Source: Thysanoteuthis rhombus
Lineage: Eukaryota > Mollusca > Cephalopoda > Oegopsida > Thysanoteuthidae
DNA length: 64,000 nt
Direction of reading: 5' to 3'
Assembly (NCBI GenBank): GCA_963457665.1
Contig: OY735209.1
Coordinates: 7,039,417 to 7,103,416, forward strand
Positions 23,263 to 35,714 of this stretch are shown in pieces. The position numbers and the translations under genes were made by a program. Positions within the stretch are counted from its first letter, which is position 1. The number at the start of each line of letters is the position of its first letter. The notes below the pieces were generated by a model. It saw only the letters and a list, made by a program, of their open reading frames with translations, was not told the DNA's origin and ran no database searches.

Positions 23263-26200
23263 GTCGAACTTCCCTTTGAGTCTCCTGATAAGGGATATGC
23301 TTTTTTGGAGGCTCAGATCGAGCTTCCCTTTGAGTCTCCTGATCAGGGATATGCTGTTCTGGAGGCTCAGAACGAACTTCCCTTTGAGTCTCCTGATAAT
23401 GTGATATGCTGTTCTGGAGGCTCAGATCGAGGTTCCCTTTGAGTCTCCTGATCAGGGATATACTTTTCTTGGGGCTCAGATCGAGGTTCCCCTTTGAGTC
23501 TTCTGATAAGGGATATGCTGTTCTGGAGGCTCAGATCGAGCTTCCCTTTGAGTCTCCTGATAAGGGATATGCTTTTCCGGAGGCTCAGATCGAGCTTCCC
23601 TTTGAGTCTCCTGATAAGGGATATGCTGTTCTGGAGTCTCAGATCGAGCTTCCCTTTGAGTCTCCTGATAAGGGATATGCTTTTCTGGAGGCTCAGATCG
23701 AGCTTCCCTTTGAGTCTCCTGATAAGGGATATGCTGTTCTGGAGGCTCAGATCGAACTTCCCTTTGAGTCTCCTGATAAAGGATATGCTGTTCTGGAGGC
23801 TCAGATCGAGCTTCCCTTTGAGTCTCCTGATCAGGGATATACTTTTCTTGGGGCTCAGATCGAGGTTCCCCTTTGAGTCTCCTGATCAGGGATATACTTT
23901 TCTTGGGGCTCAGATCGAGGTTCCCTTTGAGTCTCCTGATAAGGGATATGCTGTTCTGGAGGCTCAGATCGAGCTTCCCTTTGAGTCTCCTGATAAGGGA
24001 TATGCTTTTCTGGAGGCTCAGATCGAACTTCCCTTTGAGTCTCCTGATAAGGGATATGCTGTTCTGGAGGCTCAGATCTAGCTTCCCCTTTGAGTCTCCT
24101 GATCAGGGATATGCTGTTCTGGAGGCTCAGATTGAGCTTCCCTTTGAGTCTCCTGATAAGGGATATGCTTTTCTTGGGGCTCAGATCGAGGTTCCCTTTG
24201 AGTCTCCTGATAAGGGATATGCTTTTCTTGGGGCTCAGATCGAGGTCCCCCTTTGAGTCTCCTGATCAGGGATATGCTGTTCTGGAGGCTCAGATCGAAC
24301 TTCCCTTTGAGTCTCCTGATAAGGGATATGCTTTTCTGGAGGCTCAGATCGAACTTCCCTTTGGGTCTCCTGATAAGGGATATGCTGTTCTGGAGGCTCA
24401 GATCGAGGTTCCCCTTTGAGTCTCCTGATCAGGGATATGCTGTTCTGGAGGCTCAGATCGAGCTTCCCTTTGAGTCTCCTGATAAGGGATATGCTTTTCT
24501 TGGGGCTCAGATCGAGGTTCCCTTTGAGTCTCCTGATAAGGGATATGCTGTTCTGGAGGCTCAGATCGAGGTTCCCCTTTGAGTCTCCAGATCAGGGATA
24601 TGCTGTTCTGGAGGCTCAGATCGAACTTCCCTTTGAGTCTCCTGATCAGGGATATGCTTTTCTGGAGGCTCAGATCGAACTTCCTTTTGAGTCTCCTGAT
24701 AAGGGATATGCTGTTCTGGAGGCTCAGATCGAGGTTCCCCTTTGAGTCTCCTGATCAGGGATATGCTGTTCTGGAGGCTCAGATCGAGCTTCCCTTTGAG
24801 TCTCCTGATAAGGGATATGCTTTTCTGGAGGCTCAGATCGAGCTTCCCTTTGAGTCTTCTGATAAGGGATATGCTGTTCTGGAGGCTCAGATTGAGGTTC
24901 CCTTTGAGTCTCCTGATCAGGGATATACTTTTCTTGGGGCTCAGATCGAGGTTCCCTTTGAGTCTCCTGATAAGGGATATGCTGTTCTGGAGGCTCAGAT
25001 CAAGGATCCCCTTTGAGTCTCCTGATCAGGGATATGCTGTTCTGGAGGCTCAGATCGAGGTTCCCCTTTGAGTCTCCTGATCAGGGATATGCTGTTCTGG
25101 AGGCTCAGATCGAGCTTCCCTTTGAGTCTCCTGATAAGGGATATGCTTTTCTTGGGGCTCAGATCGAGGTTCCCTTTGAGTCTCCTGATAAGGGATATGC
25201 TGTTCTGGAGGCTCAGATCGAGGTTCCCTTTGAGTCTCCTGATAAGGGATATGCTGTTCTGGAGGCTCAGATCGAACTTCCCTTTGAGTCTCCTGATAAG
25301 GGATATGCTGTTCTGGAGGCTCAGATCGAACTTCCCTTTGAGTCTCCTGATAAGGGATATGCTGTTCTGGAGGCTCAGATCGAACTTCCCTTTGAGTCTC
25401 CTGATCAGGGATATGCTGTTCTGGAGGCTCAGATCGAGGTTCCCTTTGAGTCTCCTGATAAGGGATATGCTTTTCCGGAGGCTCAGATCGAGGTTCCCCT
25501 TTGAGTCTCCTGATCAGGGATATGCTATTCTGGAGGCTCAGATCGAGGTTCCCCTTTGAGTCTCCTGATAAGGGATATGCTGTTCTGGAGGCTCAGATCG
25601 AGCTTCCCTTTGAGTCTCCTGATAAGGGATATGCTTTTCTTGGGGCTCAGATCGAGGTTCCCTTTGAGTCTCCTGATAAGGGATATGCTGTTCTGGAGGC
25701 TCAGATCGAACTTCCCTTTGAGTCTCCTGATAAGGGATATGCTGTTCTGGAGGCTCAGATCGAGGTTCCCCTTTGAGTCTCCAGATCAGGGATATGCTGT
25801 TCTGGAGGCTCAGATCGAACTTCCCTTTGAGTCTCCTGATCAGGGATATGCTTTTCTGGAGGCTCAGATCGAACTTCCTTTTGAGTCTCCTGATAAGGGA
25901 TATGCTGTTCTGGAGGCTCAGATCGAGGTTCCCCTTTGAGTCTCCTGATCAGGGATATGCTGTTCTGGAGGCTCAGATCGAGCTTCCCTTTGAGTCTCCT
26001 GATAAGGGATATGCTTTTCTGGAGGCTCAGATCGAGCTTCCCTTTGAGTCTTCTGATAAGGGATATGCTGTTCTGGAGGCTCAGATTGAGGTTCCCTTTG
26101 AGTCTCCTGATCAGGGATATACTTTTCTTGGGGCTCAGATCGAGGTTCCCTTTGAGTCTCCTGATAAGGGATATGCTGTTCTGGAGGCTCAGATCAAGGA

Positions 26201-28015
26201 TCCCCTTTGAGTCTCCTGATCAGGGATATGCTGTTCTGGAGGCTCAGATCGAGGTTCCCCTTTGAGTCTCCTGATCAGGGATATGCTGTTCTGGAGGCTC
26301 AGATCGAGCTTCCCTTTGAGTCTCCTGATAAGGGATATGCTTTTCTTGGGGCTCAGATCGAGGTTCCCTTTGAGTCTCCTGATAAGGGATATGCTGTTCT
26401 GGAGGCTCAGATCGAACTTCCCTTTGAGTCTCCTGATAAGGGATATGCTGTTCTGGAGGCTCAGATCGAACTTCCCTTTGAGTCTCCTGATAAGAGATAT
26501 GCTGTTCTGGAGGCTCAGATCGAACTTCCCTTTGAGTCTCCTGATCAGGGATATGCTGTTCTGGAGGCTCAGATCGAGGTTCCCTTTGAGTCTCCTGATA
26601 AGGGATATGCTTTTCCGGAGGCTCAGATCGAGGTTCCCCTTTGAGTCTCCTGATCAGGGATATGCTATTCTGGAGGCTCAGATCGAGGTTCCCCTTTGAG
26701 TCTCCTGATAAGGGATATGCTGTTCTGGAGGCTCAGATCGAGCTTCCCTTTGAGTCTCCTGATAAGGGATATGCTTTTCTTGGGGCTCAGATCGAGGTTC
26801 CCTTTGAGTCTCCTGATAAGGGATATGCTGTTCTGGAGGCTCAGATCGAACTTCCCTTTGAGTCTCCTGATAAGGGATATGCTGTTCTGGAGGCTCAGAT
26901 CGAACTTCCCTTTGAGTCTCCTGATAAGGGATATGCTGTTCTGGAGGCTCAGATCGAACTTCCCTTTGAGTCTCCTGATCAGGGATATGCTGTTCTGGAG
27001 GCTCAGATCGAGGTTCCCTTTGAGTCTCCTGATAAGGGATATGCTTTTCCGGAGGCTCAGATCGAGGTTCCCCTTTGAGTCTCCTGATCAGGGATATGCT
27101 ATTCTGGAGGCTCAGATCGAGGTTCCCCTTTGAGTCTCCTGATAAGGGATATGCTGTTCTGGAGGCTCAGATCGAACTTCCCTTTGAGTCTCCTGATAAG
27201 GGATATGCTTTTCCGGAGGCTCAGATCGAGGTTCCCCTTTGAGTCTCCTGATCAGGGATATGCTGTTCTGGAAGCTCAGATCGAACTTCCCTTTGAGTCT
27301 CCTGATAAGGGATATGCTTTTCTTGGAGGCTCAGATCGAGCTTCCCTTTGAGTCTCCTGATAAGGGATATGCTGTTCTGGAGGCTCAGATCGAACTTCCC
27401 TTTGAGTCTCCTGATAAGGGATATGCTGTTCTGGAGGCTCATATCGAGCTTCCCTTTGAGTCTCCTGATAAGGGATATGCTTCTTCTGGAGGGTCAGATC
27501 GAGCTTCCCTTTGAGTCTCCTGATAAGGGATATGCTGTTCTGGAGGCTCAGATCGAGGTTCCCTTTGAGTCTCCTGATCAGGGATATGCTGTTCTGGAGG
27601 CTCAGATCGAACTTCCCTTTGAGTCTCCTGATAAGGGATATGCTGTTCTGGAGGCTCAGATCGAACTTCCCTTTGAGTCTCCTGATAAGGGATATGCTGT
27701 TCTGGAGGGTCAGATCGAGCTTCCCTTTGAGTCTCCTGATAAAGGATATGCTGTTCTGGAGGCTCAGATCGAACTTCCCTTTGAGTCTCCTGATCAGGGA
27801 TATGCTGTTCTGGAGGCTCAGATCGAACTTCCCTTTGAGTCTCCTGATAAGGGATATGCTTCTTCTGGAGGCTCAGATCGAACTTCCCTTTGAGCCTCCT
27901 GATAAGGGATATGCTGTTCTGGAGGCTCAGATCGAGCTTCCCTTTGAGTCTCCTGATAAGGGATATGCTTCTTCTGGAGGCTCAGATCGAACTTCCCTTT
28001 GAGCCTCCTGGTAGA
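23262..28015 (+). repeat. 54-bp minisatellite array, roughly 85-90 units, with higher-order repeats
   Basis: The unit contains 'cctgataagggatatgctg', 'ttctggaggctcagatcga' and '(g/a)(c/g)ttccctttgagt'. Variant positions are AAGG/CAGG, GTTCTGG/TTTCTGG/TTTCTTGG/TTTCCGG and GAACTT/GAGCTT/GAGGTT. Some units are 55 bp through an extra C (CCCC before TTTGAG). Blocks of units repeat as larger units: translated blocks at 24579, 24742 and 25013 reappear 1194 bp downstream, and a 434-bp step repeats between 26262 and 26696. One frame gives FESPDKGYAVLEAQIELP (18 residues per unit). The 55-bp units shift frame every few hundred bases, so no single frame spans the array. Four of the six frames lack stops within a unit, so open frames here are weak evidence of coding. 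Confidence 0.97.
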
Positions 28016-28033
28016 GATGTTCGTCAATCATAG

Positions 28034-28216
28034 GATGAATATTTATTCGCTTTTATTGTTATTGTTGTCGTTGCTGATCAGGGATTTGCAGTTTTAGAGG
28101 ATCATCTCGAAGTTCCTTTTGAGGAAGTAACGGATGCACATGCTTTTGTTCTTGCAATTCAGCCTCATGCAAAATGTCTATTTGACAACGACGACAACGT
28201 CTGGGAGGAGGATTAA
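28034..28216 (+). other. Diverged 3' edge of the array with open frame ending in TAA; possible exon relic
   Basis: The stretch 28076-28126 is one diverged unit, DQGFAVLEDHLEVPFE, against DQGYAVLEAQIEVPFE in the array. Several of its differences from the array unit are synonymous (GCT/GCA, CTG/TTA, CCC/CCT). The frame continues through VTDAHAFVLAIQPHAKC and an acidic tail NDDNVWEED to TAA at 28214. It opens after TAG at 28031. The pyrimidine-rich stretch 28050-28075 ending in CAG could be a splice acceptor. I do not recognise the protein. It may be a coding end of a repeat protein gene or a chance frame. Confidence 0.3.
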
Positions 28217-28219
28217 GAT

Positions 28220-28680
28220 ACGTACAACGTGTCATGATTTAATGAAAACGGGATAAATAGAATGTAATTATTCAGTTTTTGGCCAGACAACAATGGGGCC
28301 ATTGTTCAAAGCAACAGAAAAATATGAAAATTACCACCGCCCCAGTCAAATGACAAAATATACATAAATGAAAGAATACAATATCGCTGAGCTGCCCTTT
28401 CACGAAAGAGAAAGTAGAAAATTTTGAGGCTGAACAAAAGTGTCGCTGATTTTATAGAAAAAAGTAGTGAACTGTATTATTTTGATATTGTAACCACCGC
28501 CCCATTAAAGTCACTCAGTTGAAGATACATTTTTAGCAATAAGGTATAAGCCTTTTGCAGTGATCGGCGCAGTAACGTGTAGAAATGGATTGCATTAATT
28601 AAACTGAAACAGCAAATAAACTTCAATTTTAACAACTATTGGCAATTGTCGAAAAAAGAAGGGTTTACATTTTGGTTGGA
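28220..28680. other. Unassigned non-coding DNA
   Basis: 'accaccgcccca' occurs at 28334 and 28493, a minor direct repeat. Nothing else recognised. Confidence 0.4.
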
Positions 28681-28684
28681 TGTG

Positions 28685-28912
28685 GGAATTTTTCACAGTC
28701 TCTCCATCCACCAAGTACAATATCTCAAAAATATCTGAATCAATTTCAATAAAACTTTGTTGAAGGATCGGCAATAGGTTAAAGAAGCAGTGGGACGGGC
28801 TCAGGAATTTTTCACAGTCACTCCTCCTGCTTTGTGGGTATAAGTACATGGTGCACTCTCTCGAAAGGTTCTCAATTGATTTCAATGAAATTTCGCTGAA
28901 GGGTGGTTAATA
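28685..28912. repeat. About 119-bp imperfect tandem duplication
   Basis: 'ggaatttttcacagtc' starts at 28685 and again at 28804. Both copies end with 'atttcaat.aaa.tt..ttgaagg' / 'atttcaatgaaatttcgctgaagg'. The units are diverged and have no conserved frame. Confidence 0.7.
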
Positions 28913-30660
28913 CATCCCAGAATTTTTCTTTGATACCTTTGAAGTAATTTGGTTGAAATGAACTACATTGAAGAAATGTTTTTTTTTTAATGCACGAAAG
29001 AAAATAAATTTGGTGAGGGTTTTTTTTTTTATGATGTATACATACTGCTCAACAGGGCCCACTCTTTCTGTCTATCAAGGTATTGGGATTAGTCCCCGAG
29101 ACTTCTCTGGAAACCATTAATCCAAAAAACATGTATTCCGGGGAGGTAGGTTCTATATATGTTGTGACAATGTTGTAGAACTGAACCCCCTCTTTCCGTC
29201 CATCGTGCCAAACTATGCCTCAGAAGTATTTCGATTTCTTATTTTTACTTCATTTCATTTTGGGTCGGAGGTTCTACTCAAGACACATTTAATATATTGG
29301 TACAGCCGTCCCCTTGATATAACACGGTTCGCGTTCCCTGATAGGGCGCGGTTATACAAAGGAAATGACTTGACATCGAGTCGGCGAAGACGACCTTTAT
29401 TTTATCAGTTTATTTAGAAACTCATTCTTTAGTCCAAACATTCATTGCAAATTTTGATCGATCTATCGTTGTTTCTTTCCAATGGAAAGAACCTCGCCAC
29501 AAAATCGAGTTACTCCAATTGGAAAAAATGAAATAAAATGTATGCATAATTCCGAGGACGAACACATGTATTATTGTGAAAGGGGAAAAAAGAGTGCTGT
29601 TTTGAAGCCTTCAATTCACTTTCTTTCACTCACACGTAAAAAATATCACTCTCATTTTGAAATCATTAGAGACGCAGTTCGCGTTATATTTGTATAACAT
29701 TTAGAAGGCCATAAGATATGAGTTCATTCCAGGATAGTTTCTATTGCAAACAGAGCAGCCACGCACAAATCGATGGAGAATGCTTAGAATCGAAAAAATA
29801 CTCAAGATAACATGACAAATAGCAATAGATATGCAGAAGGGGAAAAACAACGTTCGGTCGATAAGCATTATTGATTTTGCTAAAAATGGGAAAATAACTT
29901 ATGTGCTCGTTTGCTTATAGTCATTTTACTGACGGTAGATTTTTACAATTTTCTTTTATCTTTATTTTTTGTTGCATTTTATCAAAAATTGAAAATTGAT
30001 ATGAAGGAAAATAGTTGACAAAAGTTATGATAATGGTTTGTAATAATTCCTGTAATAAAAATGAAAGGAGTATTTATTTCATCTTATTTCTATTGCTTTA
30101 TATCACAACTCTCGGATCTATGTTCTACAACTGCTGCTAAGTAAACAGCTTAGATTGGACATGAAGAATAAGCTTCTGGCTTCTTCTTTATTTTTGATCT
30201 TAGCTCAGTAAATATCAACCGCCATTTAGTTCATTCTGCACAGCATGCGACGCTACCCGAACTGCAAAACCTCTTTTTACACGGACCAGTGCCCAACCTT
30301 CAGCTGTCGTCTGCCTCCCTCATTCTTATCGAGCCGCACGGGCTTGAATTTAATGTTAGCCTAGAAACAAGATGAATGAAGCGACGTACTAGCTGAAACA
30401 CGTCATTACCTGCCAAGGCACAAGTTTGCCCAAGTCAACACAAACGGCCTCTGGGGAATATTATCTCGGCAAAGCTAATCCACGTGGAAACGCGTCCAGT
30501 TTCGTTATTATTACTACAAACCATTTCAAATTAGTAAACTTTTGATTTTGTTTGATGTACGCAGATTTCTCCACCATCTAAAAGCTGATCGTTCCTAGAA
30601 AAAAAAATACCCCTTTGTAAGCCAAAATGTCGTAAACCGGAGAAGCACCAAGTCTGGTTA
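28913..30660. other. Non-coding; possible pogo-like MITE end near 29305
   Basis: 'tacagccgtccccttgatat' at 29303 followed by 'gcgcggttatacaaagg' resembles the ends of Tc1/pogo-type short elements with TA target sites. No opposite terminus could be fixed. 'gtaagccaaaatgtcgtaaa' at 30618 resembles a segment at 39673. The remainder is unassigned. Confidence 0.35.
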
Positions 30661-30664
30661 GCCC

Positions 30665-30860
30665 TAACGCGTCACGTGACCAACATTTTTTGGCTGCATG
30701 CCGAGTTGGGGATGATCAATCAAAACAGTGGAAGAAGTGGTTTGTCGGGCAATAATCACTAAAAAGTATGAATTTCCGATAGGAAAAAACTGGGCAGAGA
30801 ATAAGAACCAATCTAGTATAAACTTACATCGCAAACTGACCCCCCCCCACACACACACGC
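30665..30860 (-). repeat. Dispersed repeat family B, inverted copy
   Basis: On the minus strand the blocks 'attgatcatccccaact', 'ggcatgcagccaaaaaatgt' and 'ggtcacgtgac' match family B. A C run and CA repeat lie at 30840-30864. Confidence 0.55.
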
Positions 30861-31064
30861 ACACTGACTATGGGAGGGGTAATAAAACGGGGAAAAAATT
30901 TCTTGACAAAAGGAGTAAATGTTGGAATATTCATCCCTCTAACTCATCTGTACGCATGATTTATACACAGACGCCAAGTTAACCAGACCAAGTTAAACAC
31001 TGAAAGAAGCCTATGTTGTCAGTTTTTGTTGACGGATTTTAATTACCATTAATTCATTAGGGGG

Positions 31065-31400
31065 GATTGAAGCGTTTCCACACCCCAAAATGGTGATGAT
31101 GGTATCTTAGGCTGAGTCGTCGGAGGAAGAAATTTTGTCCATTTAAAAATGTATCTTATCAAATTTGATTAAAAATGATATTTAATTTTAGGGTTTGTTT
31201 TAGGGGTCACTGTTAGTTTTAGGGCTAATCAATAATTTTTATTATCATTTGCAAGTGTATATTCTTTTTAAATTTCATAATTATAAAAAGAAATAGTTAA
31301 CCTTTTTTCGTTGTTACTAGTAACACCAACCCTGAAACTAACCTTAACCATGAATCATATCCTTTATAATTAAATATAATGAAAATGATCAAGTTTTCTG
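31065..31400 (+). repeat. Dispersed repeat E with flanking 'gatgatggtatcttaggctg' block
   Basis: Blocks 'gatattta..tttagggtt', 'agggctaatcaataattttt', 'gttactagtaacaccaaccc' and 'aaccatgaatcatatccttt' match repeat E at 21.9 and 45.8 kb. The preceding block resembles 830-860 and, inverted, 12670-12690. Confidence 0.55.
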
Positions 31401-31960
31401 CTTTCATTTATTCCTTAATACGTCAGTAACAGTAACAGCAACAGCCACAAGTCAGCGTTATTTGTTACCTTCCTTTGATATTTTTGTTTGCAAACCAGTG
31501 TTGAGTCGTTACCCGGTCTAATACCAGACTAAATTTGGAATGTTCAATGAACAAAACTAAGGGGAAGGGACGATGGCTGACAACACGTTCCAAGCCGTTG
31601 CCAGCTGTTTTGCTTCTAACGACTAAACAGTCTTTTGAAGTTAAGTAGGACAATTGCAGTGAAACGCTGAATTGGACCCGATATGCAAATTCATGTATGC
31701 ACGAGTGAACAAAGTCTCTTGACTTTGTCAATAAAATAAAGCATTTTCTTTATTTATAGACGGTTTTGTGGTGAGGGTAGGAATTTAACGGAAGACTGCA
31801 AACGACAGAAAAAAGACTAAACACTTGACCGCTGATGACACCAGCACCATAACTGCTTCATGAGCAGATTTTCGTTTATTCATTTTTTTTTAAGGTGGTT
31901 TTTACTCCGGCGAGAATGTATGTAATGTTACTTGAATGTATATCTCAAACACCTGTAAAA
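31401..31960. other. Unassigned non-coding DNA
   Basis: No domain in the short frames. Confidence 0.45.
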
Positions 31961-31964
31961 CTTA

Positions 31965-32165
31965 TTTCTATTACTATTCTGACTATCCTCATCTTAGTTG
32001 TTTTTCATACAACGTTTCGGCCGTTGTACTCGACAGCCTTCATCAGGTATCATGTGGTAGGTGTGGGGAAGTAACGAACCAAACCCTTTAACGGACGGGG
32101 GTATATTGACCGCACTCCCCTCTTATACCCCTGTCGATTAAATAAAGGGTTGTTAGTATCACAGC
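31965..32165 (-). repeat. Family C element, fuller copy
   Basis: On the minus strand the order is 'gggtataagaggggagtgcg', 'cgttaaagggtttggttcgt', 'cacctaccacatgatac', CTGATGA, a hairpin GGCTGT...ACGGCC, GAAACG, 'ttgtatgaaaaacaac' and 'gatgaggatagtcagaa'. It matches the plus-strand copy at 50985-51150. The CTGATGA-hairpin-GAAAC order is that of the hammerhead ribozyme catalytic core. I could not close stems I and III, so activity is not supported. Confidence 0.75.
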
Positions 32166-34064
32166 TCGCATAATCATTATACCAGCCATAAGCTTCAATG
32201 AAAATCAGGTTTTTATTCGCAATACAATTGGTCTATGTGTCTGAACCATCACGAAAACACAGTGAGACTCAAAGTCGGTTTAATGTGGGGATATCACGCG
32301 CACAAACGTGTGGGTAGGATGACTCAAAAATTCTCTGTAGTCCTCGCTACCATGCTTGCAAGGACACATAGAGGTCTTGAGGTCACAAGATTCGTCCTGA
32401 GTCCCTCAGATTTGATTACATAGATGCGTAATAAGTCTCATGAGGTAAAACATCAATCAACCACGGCATTACATCTGTGTTTGTTGTTCTTAAACCATGT
32501 GAACGACACGCCTCACAATATCAACCACGCCATTATATTATAACAGTTCCATTTATATCAAAGAGGCGGAGTCAACTGATTTGCATAAATTCAATTCCTA
32601 GAACCTACAATGAATTTCAAAGAAAATATTTGCCTACATTAAAATATTTCAGCGTATTTGGAGCTAGTAGAGACTGTTTTGAAGTCTCTGCGCTTGAATT
32701 GGTGGTTGGGGGACAGTTTCCTAAGCAGGGGACGGCTGAATTCGTAGCCAGCGTAAGTGCCCTTTTCATAGATCGATGTACTCAAAAGTTGCACCCTAGT
32801 CCAAGAGTCTTCAGTACCGAATTTCAGCTCAATCCAAAAATCTACTACGTAACTCCGTTTGAAAAAACAGCCAATGGTGCAGATCCCCATGACAAATGGG
32901 CTCTGTGAGTAGATATTCGCTTCGCTCCAATGTTCACCTTATGAAACAAACTTTCATATTTTGGATTCAATCAGGTGATGGCCAGGTCAGCAGTTACCAT
33001 GTAACCTAAGACAACCTTGGAGATAGCGTCAGGTAAACCCATGGCCCCAAGAAATGCCGCTTAGCAGGATTACTCAGCATGGCACCCTAACTATTTACTG
33101 GGTCATCGATAATTCAATTTGATTATATTAAGTAGAAATGAGCTGTCTCTTATAACTACTGATAACATTATGAAAATATCATTGTTATCAAGATCAGTCG
33201 ATTCCGAACATTTCAATTAAAATGAATAAAATTTCATATTCTTTATGTAATTTGATATTTATTTTTCATACAATAAAGTCTATTACGATGAATTTATTAA
33301 GATAGCAATGGATGTTTAGCAATGAATGTAAAATTATTGGTGTGAACTGTGTGAACGATTTTCCGAAACTCAAGAAAATTTAAAATCTGGCAAAAATCAA
33401 TATATCATTCGATTTTGGTAAAAGTTTCAATACTTATTCATTAAAAAAAAATAGCTTCTCATTCCGAATATCGGAAAAAGAAATTTTTTCGTATGATTTG
33501 TATCGTTTTGATTATTTATCTTACCTGTAAGATGCTATTTTCATTGATTTTTACTCATTTAACAGATAACTCCATTGAGGTATCAATCGTGTTTACATTT
33601 TTTCTAGAAAAACACTCCGGAATCGCTCTGTAAGTTTCAATTAGAGAAATTCTAAAACAAGAAATTCAAGTAAAGTATTTTCTATCCCAGCATTTTTTTT
33701 TTTTAATTTTATTCGATTGATTACAACTTAGGCTTTTTATCTGGCGGGAAATATTTTTGCTCAATATTTGGAAAAAAAGAATTTCATCATTTTTATCGAT
33801 TACACTCAGTTTGAGCCGTTCTTGGGAGCTTCTCTTGAAAATAAAGTAAACAATTAATATCTCGATGAATTTATTTTCCGGGTGTGTAAACAAAATGAAA
33901 ACAACTATGTGTAAATAAAACGAATCAGAAAAATGTTAGAAGGTGGAATGGAAAGAAATTCATTTTCCCCGATATCTGAAATGGATATTCAAATTCGTCC
34001 ATTAAAGAATAAGTAACGAACATCCTATCAAAACAGACGATATGCTTAATCATACGTTTTTTAA

Positions 34065-34065
<1 letters not shown>
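32166..34065. other. Unassigned non-coding DNA
   Basis: The longest frame, plus strand 32477-32908 (143 codons), has no recognisable domain, and a minus-strand frame of 83 codons overlaps it. 33340-33860 is AT-rich with repeated 'tttcaat'/'ttttgatt' motifs reminiscent of 62.6-63.0 kb. Confidence 0.4.

Positions 34066-34067
<2 letters not shown>

Positions 34068-34142
<75 letters not shown>
34068..34142. repeat. (TA)n microsatellite
   Basis: Uninterrupted TA dinucleotides. Confidence 0.95.
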
Positions 34143-34147
<5 letters not shown>

Positions 34148-34421
34148 AGAAAGCTTTACAGCTTTGAACGCTTAACATTAAAAAACTTTTTCTATAGATT
34201 TTTTCGTGTCACTTCAGTTACGTATTTCCCAATATCTATCAATGCAATTCACGTAATTTTCCAAAGTGTTTTTCCCTGTTTCCCCTATACTTTGTTATCA
34301 TTGTACAATGTATGAATTGTCTCTTATAGGGATCATCAATTGTTTACCACGTAACTATTTCAGGGATTTAAAAAACAAATCAGTTATATTAACATGGCAC
34401 TCAATTGATGTTGATCAAATT

Positions 34422-34423
34422 AT

Positions 34424-34494
<71 letters not shown>
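34422..34494. repeat. (TA)n microsatellite
   Basis: TA array with one AAATA interruption near 34437. Confidence 0.95.
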
Positions 34495-34496
<2 letters not shown>

Positions 34497-34539
34497 GTCA
34501 AATACAGTGAAAATTCAGACTTTATCCGACAAAAGATGT

Positions 34540-34665
34540 GAGAGGTAAGTCAGAAATATATCGATCACTGCTTTTTTCATTTGATCATCCCCAACATGGT
34601 ATGCTGCTGAAAAACGTCTGTCACATGAGGATTTTTATTTAGCGACCAACCAGACCAATTGTTAT
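34540..34665 (+). repeat. Dispersed repeat family B, 3' part
   Basis: Contains 'atttgatcatccccaacatg', 'gtatgctgctgaaaaacgt', 'gtcacatgagg' and 'gaccaaccagacca'. Confidence 0.65.
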
Positions 34666-35108
<443 letters not shown>

Positions 35109-35311
35109 CTTGTGTTACTCGGTATTACCTGGTTTTTAATAGATTCTAAACGCAATCCTAACATTTTAATGCTTTTCCGATCTTCTCGGCTACATACAGC
35201 AGTTTTAAACTCAGTTTTAAGGATGGAAAAAGGCAGACACAGAATAAAGGTGTCCGAAATTTTGATATCCGCTACTTTTTCACTTTTACAAAAAGCATTC
35301 AGTCAGTCAGT

Positions 35312-35316
<5 letters not shown>

Positions 35317-35371
<55 letters not shown>

Positions 35372-35397
35372 CTCACACACACACACACACACACACA
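35317..35397. repeat. (TC)n(CA)n microsatellite
   Basis: TC/CT run from about 35317 to 35370, then CA to 35397. Confidence 0.95.
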
Positions 35398-35399
35398 TC

Positions 35400-35714
35400 T
35401 CAGTCTCTTAAACCTTCCACTACACCAACCGCCAGTGATTCACTCTAACTTATGATCATCACTGGCTCGGGTCAGTGAACGTTCAAAAACATTTAAACTA
35501 ATCGCTTCTTCGATTTAAACAATTTCCTTTTACGAAAACCTTTTTCTGGTGGGGTGTTCTACTTTTGGATAACAAGGAAAACCTGTGAAATATCAATATA
35601 AAGAAAAGGAAAGGTTCATTTCGAGAAAAATAATTGAGCGGGGCTCGAAAAACTTCCCGTTGGCTTTTTAGCTCTGGTTACTGAGAAATGGAGTATTTTT
35701 CATTTCATGAAGAT
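35400..35714. other. Unassigned non-coding DNA
   Basis: Nothing recognised. Confidence 0.4.

Noticed and set aside
23406..28002. The many 90-195-codon frames of the 54-bp array as separate genes
   Set aside because: They are successive windows of one minisatellite in two phases created by 55-bp units. Four of the six frames lack stops within a unit, so long frames are expected.
23262..28015. CRISPR array
   Set aside because: The units are directly tandem with no unique spacers, in a eukaryotic context.
32477..32908. A 143-codon plus-strand open frame as a possible host gene
   Set aside because: No recognisable domain, an overlapping antisense frame of 83 codons, and no promoter, splice or homology signal visible by eye.
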